This document shows, piece by piece, positions 24,189 through 33,959 of a stretch of 37,985 bases of DNA. The translations under genes and the position numbers were made by a program. This DNA is from Bacilli bacterium. GTDB taxonomy: Bacteria > Bacillota_I > Bacilli_A > MAG-NZ. The notes beneath the pieces were generated by a model. The model did no database searches. It worked only from the letters and a program-made list of their open reading frames with translations, and had not been told where the DNA came from. The stretch's first letter is position 1. Each line of letters begins with the position of its first letter. Location: assembly GCA_018401215.1 (NCBI GenBank), contig JAGYLA010000005.1, forward strand, positions 1-37,985. Reading direction: 5' to 3'.

Positions 24189-24818
24189 ATGAGCTATTTC
24201 AGTCCAACAACCCAACAACAGGTCAATGACCTACTTCATGTGATTGAAACAAAGCGAGTAACTACGCGCATTTTTCCTGAGCAATCTAACGTCTTACGTG
24301 CGTTGTCCATGACTCCGTTATCTCAAGTTAAAGTCGTTCTTGTGGGGCAAGACCCGTACCATCAAATCGGCCAAGCCGATGGCCTCGCCTTCTCTTCGCA
24401 AGGGATTCCAAAAAGCTTACAAAATATCTTTCGCGAACTTCAAAGTGACATGGGGTGTGAAGCGCCTGGAACAGGTCGCTTGGATGGCTGGGCCAACCAA
24501 GGGGTCTTGTTACTAAACCGGATTCTAAGTGTGGAAGAAGGGAAACCATTATCCCATCAAGACCTTGGGTGGGAAACCCTCACAGATGAAATCATTCAAA
24601 CCATCTCATCGACTAAGGAATTTGTTGTTTTTGTGTTGTGGGGTGCTTTTGCCCAGAAAGTTGAATCGCTGATTGATTCAAGGCATTTGATCATCAAGGC
24701 AACGCATCCATCGCCGTTATCGGCGTATCGTGGGTTTTTTGGCCATCGTCCATTTTCTCGAGCGAATCAAGCATTGATCGAGAACCATCTTGAACCAATT
24801 GACTGGTCTTTATTGTAA
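24189..24818 (+). CDS. ung: Uracil-DNA glycosylase
   Basis: Removes uracil from DNA. The water-activating motif is VLVGQDPYHQIGQADGLAFS and the C-terminal DNA-intercalation loop is THPSPLSAYRGFFG. 209 aa, slightly shorter at the N-terminus than most family 1 enzymes. No SD precedes ATG 24189; the broken small gene ends 14 nt upstream, so coupling to it may once have helped. The catalytic domain is complete. Confidence 0.95.
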   Translation: MSYFSPTTQQQVNDLLHVIETKRVTTRIFPEQSNVLRALSMTPLSQVKVVLVGQDPYHQIGQADGLAFSSQGIPKSLQNIFRELQSDMGCEAPGTGRLDGWANQGVLLLNRILSVEEGKPLSHQDLGWETLTDEIIQTISSTKEFVVFVLWGAFAQKVESLIDSRHLIIKATHPSPLSAYRGFFGHRPFSRANQALIENHLEPIDWSLL

Positions 24819-24841
24819 AGCAAGTACAAATATGAGATAAC
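24813..24841 (+). promoter_or_regulatory. folT riboswitch promoter
   Basis: The -35 TTGTAA (24813-24818), 17-nt spacer, and extended -10 TGAGATAAC (24833-24841) predict a start near 24848, just before the riboswitch P1 stem. The -35 overlaps the ung stop. Confidence 0.55.
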
Positions 24842-24850
24842 TTAGTCAGT

Positions 24851-24951
24851 CGAGTAATCAACAAGCGTTAAGTGATGTATTGTAGGGAACAATACGTACG
24901 AACTACCCTGTGTAGGCGGTTTGTTGAAAACACCCTTTTTTTGATTACTCG
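24851..24951 (+). ncRNA. Tetrahydrofolate (THF) riboswitch
   Basis: The aptamer core GCGTTAAGTG (24865-24874) is the hallmark of the THF riboswitch. P1 is a perfect 10-bp pairing of CGAGTAATCA (24851-24860) with TGATTACTCG (24942-24951). P2 pairs CAACAA with TTGTTG. A hairpin TATTGT-AGGGA-ACAATA follows, then a CGAAC-like strand and GGCGG. The gene downstream encodes a folate-type ECF S component, the classic target. An AGGAGG SD (24959-24964) starts 7 nt after P1, so translational control is plausible; a T run (24935-24942) inside the element leaves transcriptional control open. Confidence 0.88.
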
Positions 24952-24974
24952 AACCATTAGGAGGAATTCAAAAA

Positions 24975-25466
24975 ATGCGACTATCAACGCGAACCATCGC
25001 GTTCGCAGGGATGTTTACTGCGATTGCCTTTGTGTTACGACTATTATCATTTACGACGCTGGAATACCGGTTTACCTTTGATGACATAGCGATCATGGCC
25101 AGTGCCATCTTTTTTGGCCCATGGGTTGGATTGTTGGTTGGCTTTAGTGCTGATTTCTTATATTCGTTATATATGGGGTTTCCAATCGGTATTTTTACCT
25201 TAGCGTCAATGAGTTGGGGATTGATTGCGGGTGTTTTGCTTTTTAAGAATACTGATAGCATTGCTCGCTTTTCTCTAGGGATTGTCATCACGAGTGTCGT
25301 TGCCTTTGGGATCACCACGTTAGCACTATTTCAATTGTTCAATACAGGGATTCTTCCTGGTTTGCCCGCTCGGTTGATTACGATGGTCATTAAGTGGCCG
25401 GTTCAAGTGTCGGTCTTGTGGATTTTGATACAACGAACCAAACAATTGTTTTTATTTGACCGCTAA
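24975..25466 (+). CDS. folT: Folate ECF transporter S component FolT
   Basis: A 163-aa membrane protein with five to six helices. It captures folate and works with a shared ECF module (EcfA, EcfA', EcfT) not encoded in this window. The N-terminus (MRLSTRTIAFAGMFTAIAF) has the small-residue helix that S components use to dock on EcfT. The layout FDDIAIMASAIFFGPWVGLL is typical of ECF S components. The folate assignment comes chiefly from the THF riboswitch in its leader. The SD AGGAGG is 10 nt before the ATG. Confidence 0.88.
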   Translation: MRLSTRTIAFAGMFTAIAFVLRLLSFTTLEYRFTFDDIAIMASAIFFGPWVGLLVGFSADFLYSLYMGFPIGIFTLASMSWGLIAGVLLFKNTDSIARFSLGIVITSVVAFGITTLALFQLFNTGILPGLPARLITMVIKWPVQVSVLWILIQRTKQLFLFDR

Positions 25467-25490
25467 AAAGAAGCATTGCTTCTTTTTTTT
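25465..25490 (+). terminator. Intrinsic terminator of folT
   Basis: AAAAAGAAGC (25465-25474) pairs with GCTTCTTTTT (25478-25487) around ATT, and the T run extends to 25490. Confidence 0.88.
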
Positions 25491-25493
25491 CGG

Positions 25494-25502
25494 TGCTATA
25501 AT
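25494..25502 (+). promoter_or_regulatory. Extended -10 promoter of the glycosyltransferase gene
   Basis: TGCTATAAT fits TGnTATAAT. The -35 is poor. Transcription would start near 25508-25510, one to three bases before the GTG at 25511, so the mRNA would have almost no leader. Confidence 0.55.
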
Positions 25503-25510
25503 GAACCTGG

Positions 25511-26536
25511 GTGAATCCCTTGAATATACTCTTTATTACCGATACGTGGAAGCCACATGTAAATGGGGTTGTCCGCTCACTAGAACACACGATTAAAGAA
25601 CTAGAAGCTCTTGGTCATCAGACGAAAGTCATTGGACCCAATGATTTTCGTACGCTTCAGGTCCCGCGCTACCCGGACTTGGATGTTGTCTTTCCAGGCG
25701 TGAGAAGATCCCAAATCAAAGCGAAACTAAAAGACTTTACCCCACATCACATTCACATCGCCACCGAAGGATTTTTGGGGATGAGTGGTCGCCGTTATGC
25801 GAAGTACTATAAGATTCCAATCTCAACCGCGTATCACACGCAAATTCCGATGTATTTGAAAAAGTACTTTTACATTCCACAACCGATTTCCTACAAGATT
25901 TTACGTCGCTTTCATAACCCGAAACGTCGACCCCATCCGGTGATGGTCTCGACCTCAACGATGAAAACACAACTGGAATCCCATGGCTTCAAAGACATTC
26001 GCATTCGCTCACTTGGTTTTGATGCCTCGGTCTTTTACCCAAGGCCTCGCAGTGCGAATCCCCGACCGCGATTATTGTTTGCGGGACGCATCGCGATTGA
26101 GAAAAACGTCAAAGCATTTTTGGCGCTTGATCGCTTGAATCTTTATGATTTGGTCGTCGTGGGCGATGGACCAAAGCGAAAAGACTATGCGCTTGAATTT
26201 CCCCGAGTCACGTTTTTAGGGATGAAAGTCCATGAGGAATTAGCACAAGTATATGCAAGCGCTGATGTCTTGGTGTTTCCCTCGTTAACCGATACGTTTG
26301 GGATGGTGATCATTGAAGCGATGGCGTGTGGTACGCCTGTGGCTGCTTATCCCGCACCTGGCCCGATTGACATTATCGAACAAGGCAAAAATGGATACCT
26401 CAGTGCCGATTTGAGTATCGCAGTGCGCGAATGTCTAAGCATCTCAAGGCAAACAACCGCAGCGATTGCCTTACAGAAGTACTCTTGGCGTGAATCCACG
26501 CGTCAGTTCATTGACGTGTTGCATCAACAATTGTAA
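25511..26536 (+). CDS. Glycosyltransferase family 4 (GT-B fold)
   Basis: Transfers a sugar from an activated donor; acceptor unknown. The N-terminal acceptor domain begins NILFITDTWKPHVNGVVRSL. The C-terminal donor domain has LLFAGRIAIEKNV and the E-x7-E type motif in FGMVIIEAMACGTPVAAYP. About 341 aa. The segment FPSLTDTFGMVIIEAMACGT resembles lipid or mannosyl transferases of group 1. Glycolipid synthesis is a reasonable guess in a Mollicutes relative but unproven. GTG 25511 is the longest start; the in-frame TTG 25520 gives the more typical MNILFITDTW. No clear SD serves either. It sits alone between two terminators. Confidence 0.85.
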   Translation: MNPLNILFITDTWKPHVNGVVRSLEHTIKELEALGHQTKVIGPNDFRTLQVPRYPDLDVVFPGVRRSQIKAKLKDFTPHHIHIATEGFLGMSGRRYAKYYKIPISTAYHTQIPMYLKKYFYIPQPISYKILRRFHNPKRRPHPVMVSTSTMKTQLESHGFKDIRIRSLGFDASVFYPRPRSANPRPRLLFAGRIAIEKNVKAFLALDRLNLYDLVVVGDGPKRKDYALEFPRVTFLGMKVHEELAQVYASADVLVFPSLTDTFGMVIIEAMACGTPVAAYPAPGPIDIIEQGKNGYLSADLSIAVRECLSISRQTTAAIALQKYSWRESTRQFIDVLHQQL

Positions 26537-26567
26537 GGAATCGTTTTCACCAAACGGTTCCTTTTTT
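26535..26567 (+). terminator. Intrinsic terminator of the glycosyltransferase gene
   Basis: AAGGAATCGTTT (26535-26546) pairs with AAACGGTTCCTT (26552-26563) with one G-T pair and a TCACC loop; T residues follow to 26567. Confidence 0.88.
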
Positions 26568-26582
26568 CATGTGGTTAGCGAG

Positions 26583-26588
26583 TATAAT
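26583..26588 (+). promoter_or_regulatory. -10 element of the gpmI-eno promoter
   Basis: TATAAT stands 16 nt before the gpmI ATG, with a strong SD (GAGGAGGA) between. I see no convincing -35; a T-rich stretch from the preceding terminator lies at that distance. Confidence 0.45.
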
Positions 26589-26603
26589 AAAAGAGGAGGA
26601 ATC

Positions 26604-29416
<2,813 letters not shown>

Positions 29417-29418
29417 CC

Positions 29419-29449
29419 AAAGCGACTTCCCATGGAAGTCGCTTTATTT
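29419..29449 (+). terminator. Intrinsic terminator of gpmI-eno
   Basis: AAAGCGACTTCC (29419-29430) pairs perfectly with GGAAGTCGCTTT (29434-29445) around CAT. The T tract is short and interrupted (TTTATTT). Confidence 0.8.
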
Positions 29450-29464
29450 GATATAATAACGTTT
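29449..29464 (+). promoter_or_regulatory. Extended -10 promoter of the Na+/Ca2+ exchanger-family gene
   Basis: TGATATAAT (29449-29457) is identical to the oppB promoter core. No good -35. ATAACGTTT (29456-29464) at the start point also occurs in the operator of the CcpA-like gene. Confidence 0.55.
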
Positions 29465-29481
29465 GAAATGAGGCGCATGGT

Positions 29482-30552
29482 GTGGGCATAGCTGGTTTAT
29501 TAATTCAATATGCATTGTTGGCTGTGGTTGTCGTTGTCGCCGCACAAATTGCTGGTGCTTTGGTTGATGAGTTTGATCAACGCACCAAGATTTCTGGTGC
29601 CTTGATTGGTGGGATTTTACTCGCGGCCATTACGAGTTTGCCCGAGTTCATTACCTCGATTGTGTCGACGACTATTTACAATCAACCTGGCCTTGCCTTT
29701 GGGAACATCTTTGGGTCAAATTTCTTTAACTTGGTCATATTGGCCGTACTTGATTTGTATTTTTTACGCAAATACCTCTACAACAAGATTCAAGACTTGA
29801 GTAAAGTGATGAACTTGGTGAACATTACGTATTTTGTTGTATTGTTGCCGTTTGTTTTTAACATCTTTTTGAACACCGATGTGTTTGGGCCGCAACTCGA
29901 CAATCAATTCTTCTTTATCGTCACAAATGCAACCTTGTTAGGCTTTAGTCTCATGTCCGTAACGATTATGGTGTTGTATTTCTTGAGTGCTCGAAGTCTT
30001 CATCTTGGGGGGTCTCAATCCGAAGAAGAAGATGACGATGCAGACGAACCAGGTCGTTTTGGACGGTTGTCACAGCGCGCGCTTGTTGGATTGTTTGCCG
30101 TTACCGCGGTGGTCTTGATTGCGGGGGCGTATTTCTTAACCGGAACAACCAACGACATTGCGATTCAAACCGGACTCAATGCGTCGTTTGTTGGGGCGTT
30201 GTTTTTAGGAATTGCAACGAGTTTACCAGAATTAGCGAGTGTGTATACACTTGTGAAACTTGGAAACTTCAATGCTGCTGCGGGTGGCATCATTGGAAGT
30301 AACATGTTTAACTTCACGATCATCGCAGTCGTCGATGCGTTTGTTGACGTCAACGTCATTAGCTTGATTACTGATGACCCACTTGTCTCATCGAATGCCT
30401 TAACCCTGCTTGTGCTTGGCTTGATCAATGGGATTATCTTACTGCTTGCGATGAACCGCAAAGTTCGTAAGAAACCAACACTGTTTTATGCCGTTCCAAG
30501 TGTCTTGATCATTACCAATTATTTGGCCTACTTGGTATTGTCCTTCGTCTAA
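29482..30552 (+). CDS. Sodium/calcium exchanger family (CaCA) membrane protein
   Basis: A 356-aa antiporter with two inverted alpha repeats. The first is GGILLAAITSLPEFITSI then GNIFGSNFFNL; the second is GIATSLPELASVYTLV then GGIIGSNMFNFTII. These carry the conserved acidic and GSN/GSNxFN residues that bind cations. About ten helices, with an acidic cytoplasmic loop (EEEDDDADEP) in the middle. It resembles YrbG-type bacterial exchangers; the ion could be Ca2+ or another divalent. Start is GTG 29482 with GAGG 8 nt upstream. Confidence 0.9.
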   Translation: MGIAGLLIQYALLAVVVVVAAQIAGALVDEFDQRTKISGALIGGILLAAITSLPEFITSIVSTTIYNQPGLAFGNIFGSNFFNLVILAVLDLYFLRKYLYNKIQDLSKVMNLVNITYFVVLLPFVFNIFLNTDVFGPQLDNQFFFIVTNATLLGFSLMSVTIMVLYFLSARSLHLGGSQSEEEDDDADEPGRFGRLSQRALVGLFAVTAVVLIAGAYFLTGTTNDIAIQTGLNASFVGALFLGIATSLPELASVYTLVKLGNFNAAAGGIIGSNMFNFTIIAVVDAFVDVNVISLITDDPLVSSNALTLLVLGLINGIILLLAMNRKVRKKPTLFYAVPSVLIITNYLAYLVLSFV

Positions 30553-30566
30553 CAACAAACTGCTTC

Positions 30567-30595
30567 ACCACCACGATTCCATCATGGTGGTTTTT
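30567..30595 (+). terminator. Intrinsic terminator after the exchanger gene
   Basis: ACCACCACGA (30567-30576) pairs with TCATGGTGGT (30582-30591) with one internal mismatch, followed by T5. Confidence 0.75.
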
Positions 30596-30636
30596 ATTTG
30601 GGCATGGATTGATTTACACGAACTTAACAGTAAAAT

Positions 30637-30645
30637 TGGTACAAT
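30637..30645 (+). promoter_or_regulatory. Extended -10 promoter of ppx-ppk
   Basis: TGGTACAAT fits TGnTATAAT with one change. The -35 region is poor. SD AGAGGA at 30653-30658 precedes ATG 30663. Confidence 0.5.
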
Positions 30646-30662
30646 GGGGCATAGAGGATATC

Positions 30663-31553
30663 ATGATAGGGATTATTGATTTGGGTTCAAACACAGCAAG
30701 AATGAACATTTATGATTTTGAAAACAAACAACTCTCGTTGGTGTTTTCTGAGAAAAAGACCATCGGACTTGCCTCCTACATCGACCAAGCAAATGTATTA
30801 TCAAATGAAGGAATTGAGCGCGCCGTGTCCGTGATTAAGAAATTCAACAAACTTGCCAAACAGTTTCAACTAGATTCCTTACATGCGATCGCAACGGCAA
30901 GTTTACGCAATGCAGTCAACGCAAGTGAAGCATTAGCGCGTATCAACAACGAAACAAACATCAATATGAAAATTTTAACTGGACAAGAAGAAGCGATTGC
31001 CGACTTGCAAGGTGTGCGGTTGAGCATTCCATTTGATGATGGTGTGTTGCTTGATATTGGTGGTGGTTCGAGTGAACTTGTCGTCTATGCCAACCAAGAA
31101 ATTCAATATGCGGATGCGATTCCAATGGGGAGCTTATCTTCGTATATGCGGTATGTGAAACGCGTTCTTCCCACCGACCAAGAAATGATGGTTATTGAAA
31201 ACGAGATGATGCAGCAGTTACAAGTGATTCCGGTGACGATTCCTTCTGAATTCATGATTTATGGGGTTGGTGGAACGATTCGTGGAGCCAGAAAGCTTTA
31301 CAATCATGTGCATGATTTAGAATCTAGTAATAACTATATGACGAAACATCGAATCGAAGAAATGGTGTCGTTACTATTAAACAATGAAAAATCTACCCAA
31401 GTCGATTTGATTCGAATCATTCCCGAACGAGTCCATACCCTCCTTCCTGGATTGGCCATCTTGCTTGCGGTGATGAAACGCTATGAACTCGAAGAAGTAA
31501 CCGTCAATCATCAAGGGATTCGTGAAGGATATTTGATTCAACAATTAACTTAG
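30663..31553 (+). CDS. ppx: Exopolyphosphatase / guanosine pentaphosphatase family (Ppx/GppA)
   Basis: An ASKHA-fold phosphohydrolase that shortens polyphosphate or removes a phosphate from pppGpp. The N-terminal phosphate-1 loop is IGIIDLGSNTARMNIY and the phosphate-2 loop is LLDIGGGSSELVVYA; YGVGGTIRGARKLY follows. At 296 aa it is the short form without the C-terminal HD-like domain of E. coli Ppx. ATG 30663 is chosen over an upstream in-frame ATG that overlaps the promoter. It lies 12 nt before ppk, so the enzymes that make and break polyphosphate share one message. Confidence 0.9.
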   Translation: MIGIIDLGSNTARMNIYDFENKQLSLVFSEKKTIGLASYIDQANVLSNEGIERAVSVIKKFNKLAKQFQLDSLHAIATASLRNAVNASEALARINNETNINMKILTGQEEAIADLQGVRLSIPFDDGVLLDIGGGSSELVVYANQEIQYADAIPMGSLSSYMRYVKRVLPTDQEMMVIENEMMQQLQVIPVTIPSEFMIYGVGGTIRGARKLYNHVHDLESSNNYMTKHRIEEMVSLLLNNEKSTQVDLIRIIPERVHTLLPGLAILLAVMKRYELEEVTVNHQGIREGYLIQQLT

Positions 31554-31565
31554 AGGTCCTAGACC

Positions 31566-33611
31566 ATGGCAGACAAAACCAAATACGTATTGCCGTATTC
31601 GATCAATCGAGACTTGAGTTGGTTAATGTTCAATCAACGAGTCTTAGATGAAGCGTCCGATCCAAACGTTCCTTTGTTTGAGCGGATTCGCTTTTTGTCG
31701 ATTTGCAAAACGAATTTGGATGAATTTTTTATGATTCGTATCGGTAGTCAGTTTGACATTTTGAACGTCAAACCGGAGGCGATTGATTGGCGAAGTGGTC
31801 GTCCAATCATTGATATGATCCGATTGCTGTATCGTCGTTCGCAGCGGTTACTTGAACACTTGGATGAGGTGTATGTCACCTTGGTGGAAGAATGCAAAGC
31901 AGCGGGTATTCACGTGGCGGAACTCTCCACGTTAAACAAAGAAGAAAAACGTCAACTTCTGGACATCTTTCAGCAACAAATTGCTCCCATCTTGAGTCCA
32001 CAAGTCATTGATGCGATGCATCCGTTTCCCCACATTCAAAACAACAAGATGCATGTAGGATTGGTCTTAAAACGCAAATCACGCCGCGTATTTGGAATCA
32101 TTCCGGTCCCTGATTTGACGTCCAATTATGTAGAACTTTCAGGTTCCACTACCAAGTACGTTGCCTTGGAAGAAGTCGTGTTGTATTATTCTGACCACGT
32201 CTTTCATAACTACGACATTGAAGAACGAACGATCTTCCATTTGTATCGCAACGCGGACATCAACTTTGATGAAGAGTATTACGATGAGACCGTCAACTTG
32301 AAAGTCAAAATGAAACAATTGTTAAAAAAACGCAATCAATTGTTTCCCGTTCGAATTGATGTTTCGATTCCGACTTCTGCGAAGTTTATGCGATTTCTTG
32401 CGGCCAAAGTCAATGCGTCAAATTATCAGTTTTTGAAACGCCAAACCCCGCTTGCGGTTGATCATTTGCTGGAGTTGATTACCAAAGACGTCAAAAATGC
32501 ATTCCCGCAACATCTGTTTGCGCCGGTGACACCGCGCTTGCCAGATTGGTTTGGTTCAACGACCTCAATGACAGAAACGCTGTTGCAACGGGATGTGTTG
32601 TTGCATTTTCCGTATGAATCGATGGAACCCTTCTTGCGACTAATTTATGAATCGGCCATGGACAAAAATGTCTTATCGATCAAGATTACGATTTATCGTT
32701 TGGCAAAAACCGCCAAATTGATTGAATACTTGTCGCTGGCCGCCGAACTTGGTAAAGAAGTGCTTGTAGTGATGGAATTACGAGCTCGATTTGATGAGCA
32801 AAACAACATTGACTGGTCGGAACGTTTGGAGCGTGCCGGCTGTAAAATTGTGTATGGCTTGGATGTCTTTAAGGTCCATTCAAAAATTTGTTTGATTACC
32901 CGCAAAGCCAAACAAGGATTGGTGATGATTACGCAAGTAGGCACTGGGAATTATAACGAGTCGACGGTCAGTCAATATACAGACTTTTCCTTGATGACTT
33001 CGCATTATGAGATTGGCTTAGATGCGGCGAAGTTCTTTACCAACATCTCCATTGGGGCGGCAGAGGGAACCTATAACCATTTGGTGGTTTCTCCGTTTCA
33101 AATCAAACAACAACTCTTACGCTTGATTGATGAACAAATCAAGCGTGGGTCGCAAGGCTACATTCGTTTCAAAATCAATGCGATTACCGACAAAGACTTG
33201 ATTGTTGCGTTGGTCAACGCATCGCAAGCGGGCGTCGTGATTGAGATGATCACACGAAGCATTAGTTGTTTGCGTCCGCATGTGCGCGGTTGGACCGAGT
33301 CGATTCATGTGATTAGCTTAGTTGGTCGCTTTTTGGAACATGCGAGAGTGTACCAATTTGGTCAAGGTGATGAAGCATTACTTTATTTGAGTTCTGCGGA
33401 TTTGATGACGCGCAACATGGAACGTCGAATTGAAGTAGCGATTCCAGTCTATGATTTGGACATCAAACGTCAGATTCAAGAAATCTTAACGTTACAGACT
33501 CTTGATAATGTCAAAGCTCGCTACATCAATTCCAAAGGCAAACACATGCCGGTTCCTTCCACAGCGCCAGCGTTTGATGCGCAAGAATCGTTTTTGCTTG
33601 GTAAGTACTAA
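31566..33611 (+). CDS. ppk: Polyphosphate kinase 1
   Basis: Makes polyphosphate from ATP through a phosphohistidine. The N-terminal domain begins INRDLSWLMFNQRVLDEA, the head domain follows, and two phospholipase-D-like domains form the active site. The autophosphorylated His lies in VFKVHSKICLITRK (His438). The second site is in FLEHARVYQFG. 681 aa, normal length. Pairs with ppx as an operon. Confidence 0.96.
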   Translation: MADKTKYVLPYSINRDLSWLMFNQRVLDEASDPNVPLFERIRFLSICKTNLDEFFMIRIGSQFDILNVKPEAIDWRSGRPIIDMIRLLYRRSQRLLEHLDEVYVTLVEECKAAGIHVAELSTLNKEEKRQLLDIFQQQIAPILSPQVIDAMHPFPHIQNNKMHVGLVLKRKSRRVFGIIPVPDLTSNYVELSGSTTKYVALEEVVLYYSDHVFHNYDIEERTIFHLYRNADINFDEEYYDETVNLKVKMKQLLKKRNQLFPVRIDVSIPTSAKFMRFLAAKVNASNYQFLKRQTPLAVDHLLELITKDVKNAFPQHLFAPVTPRLPDWFGSTTSMTETLLQRDVLLHFPYESMEPFLRLIYESAMDKNVLSIKITIYRLAKTAKLIEYLSLAAELGKEVLVVMELRARFDEQNNIDWSERLERAGCKIVYGLDVFKVHSKICLITRKAKQGLVMITQVGTGNYNESTVSQYTDFSLMTSHYEIGLDAAKFFTNISIGAAEGTYNHLVVSPFQIKQQLLRLIDEQIKRGSQGYIRFKINAITDKDLIVALVNASQAGVVIEMITRSISCLRPHVRGWTESIHVISLVGRFLEHARVYQFGQGDEALLYLSSADLMTRNMERRIEVAIPVYDLDIKRQIQEILTLQTLDNVKARYINSKGKHMPVPSTAPAFDAQESFLLGKY

Positions 33612-33614
33612 ACA

Positions 33615-33643
33615 TTGCATCCAAACGCAAAAGCAAGTATAAT
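33615..33643 (+). promoter_or_regulatory. secG promoter
   Basis: The -35 TTGCAT (33615-33620) and -10 TATAAT (33638-33643) are 17 nt apart. SD AAAGGAG at 33667-33672. Confidence 0.65.
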
Positions 33644-33679
33644 CTATCTATTGACGTTGTCAAAGAAAGGAGTTTGACT

Positions 33680-33928
33680 ATGGCATTTACATGGGCAGAC
33701 ATCTTATTAATTATTGTCTCCATCATATTAATTTCATTGGTCGTGGTGCAAGGGACCAAGGACGATATCGCGCAAGCGTTTAGTGGCGAAAAATCCGAAT
33801 TGTTTTCCAATAAGAAGGAACGAGGCTTTGAATTATGGATGAGCCGAATCACTTATGGAACGACAGGATTGTTCTTGCTGCTGGCATTCCTTGCAGCATT
33901 TATCGTTGACCGCGGATTCTTAAGCTAA
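33680..33928 (+). CDS. secG: Preprotein translocase subunit SecG
   Basis: An 82-aa protein with two hydrophobic segments (~8-26 and ~58-76) joined by a short loop containing SGEKSELFSNKKERG, the usual SecG layout. It assists SecYE-mediated export. Start ATG 33680 after AAAGGAG; a TTG two codons upstream is less likely. Position before rnr-smpB-ssrA is the common Gram-positive order. Its transcript meets a terminator before rnr. Confidence 0.9.
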   Translation: MAFTWADILLIIVSIILISLVVVQGTKDDIAQAFSGEKSELFSNKKERGFELWMSRITYGTTGLFLLLAFLAAFIVDRGFLS

Positions 33929-33930
33929 CC

Positions 33931-33954
33931 AAGCACCTGAAAGGTGCTTTTTTT
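33931..33954 (+). terminator. Intrinsic terminator or attenuator between secG and rnr
   Basis: AAGCACCT (33931-33938) pairs with AGGTGCTT (33942-33949) around GAA, with T residues to 33954. The rnr ATG starts only 6 nt later, so rnr must depend on read-through or on a promoter I cannot see. AAGGTG in and next to the right arm is the nearest SD-like sequence to rnr. Confidence 0.85.
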
Positions 33955-33959
33955 ATCTC

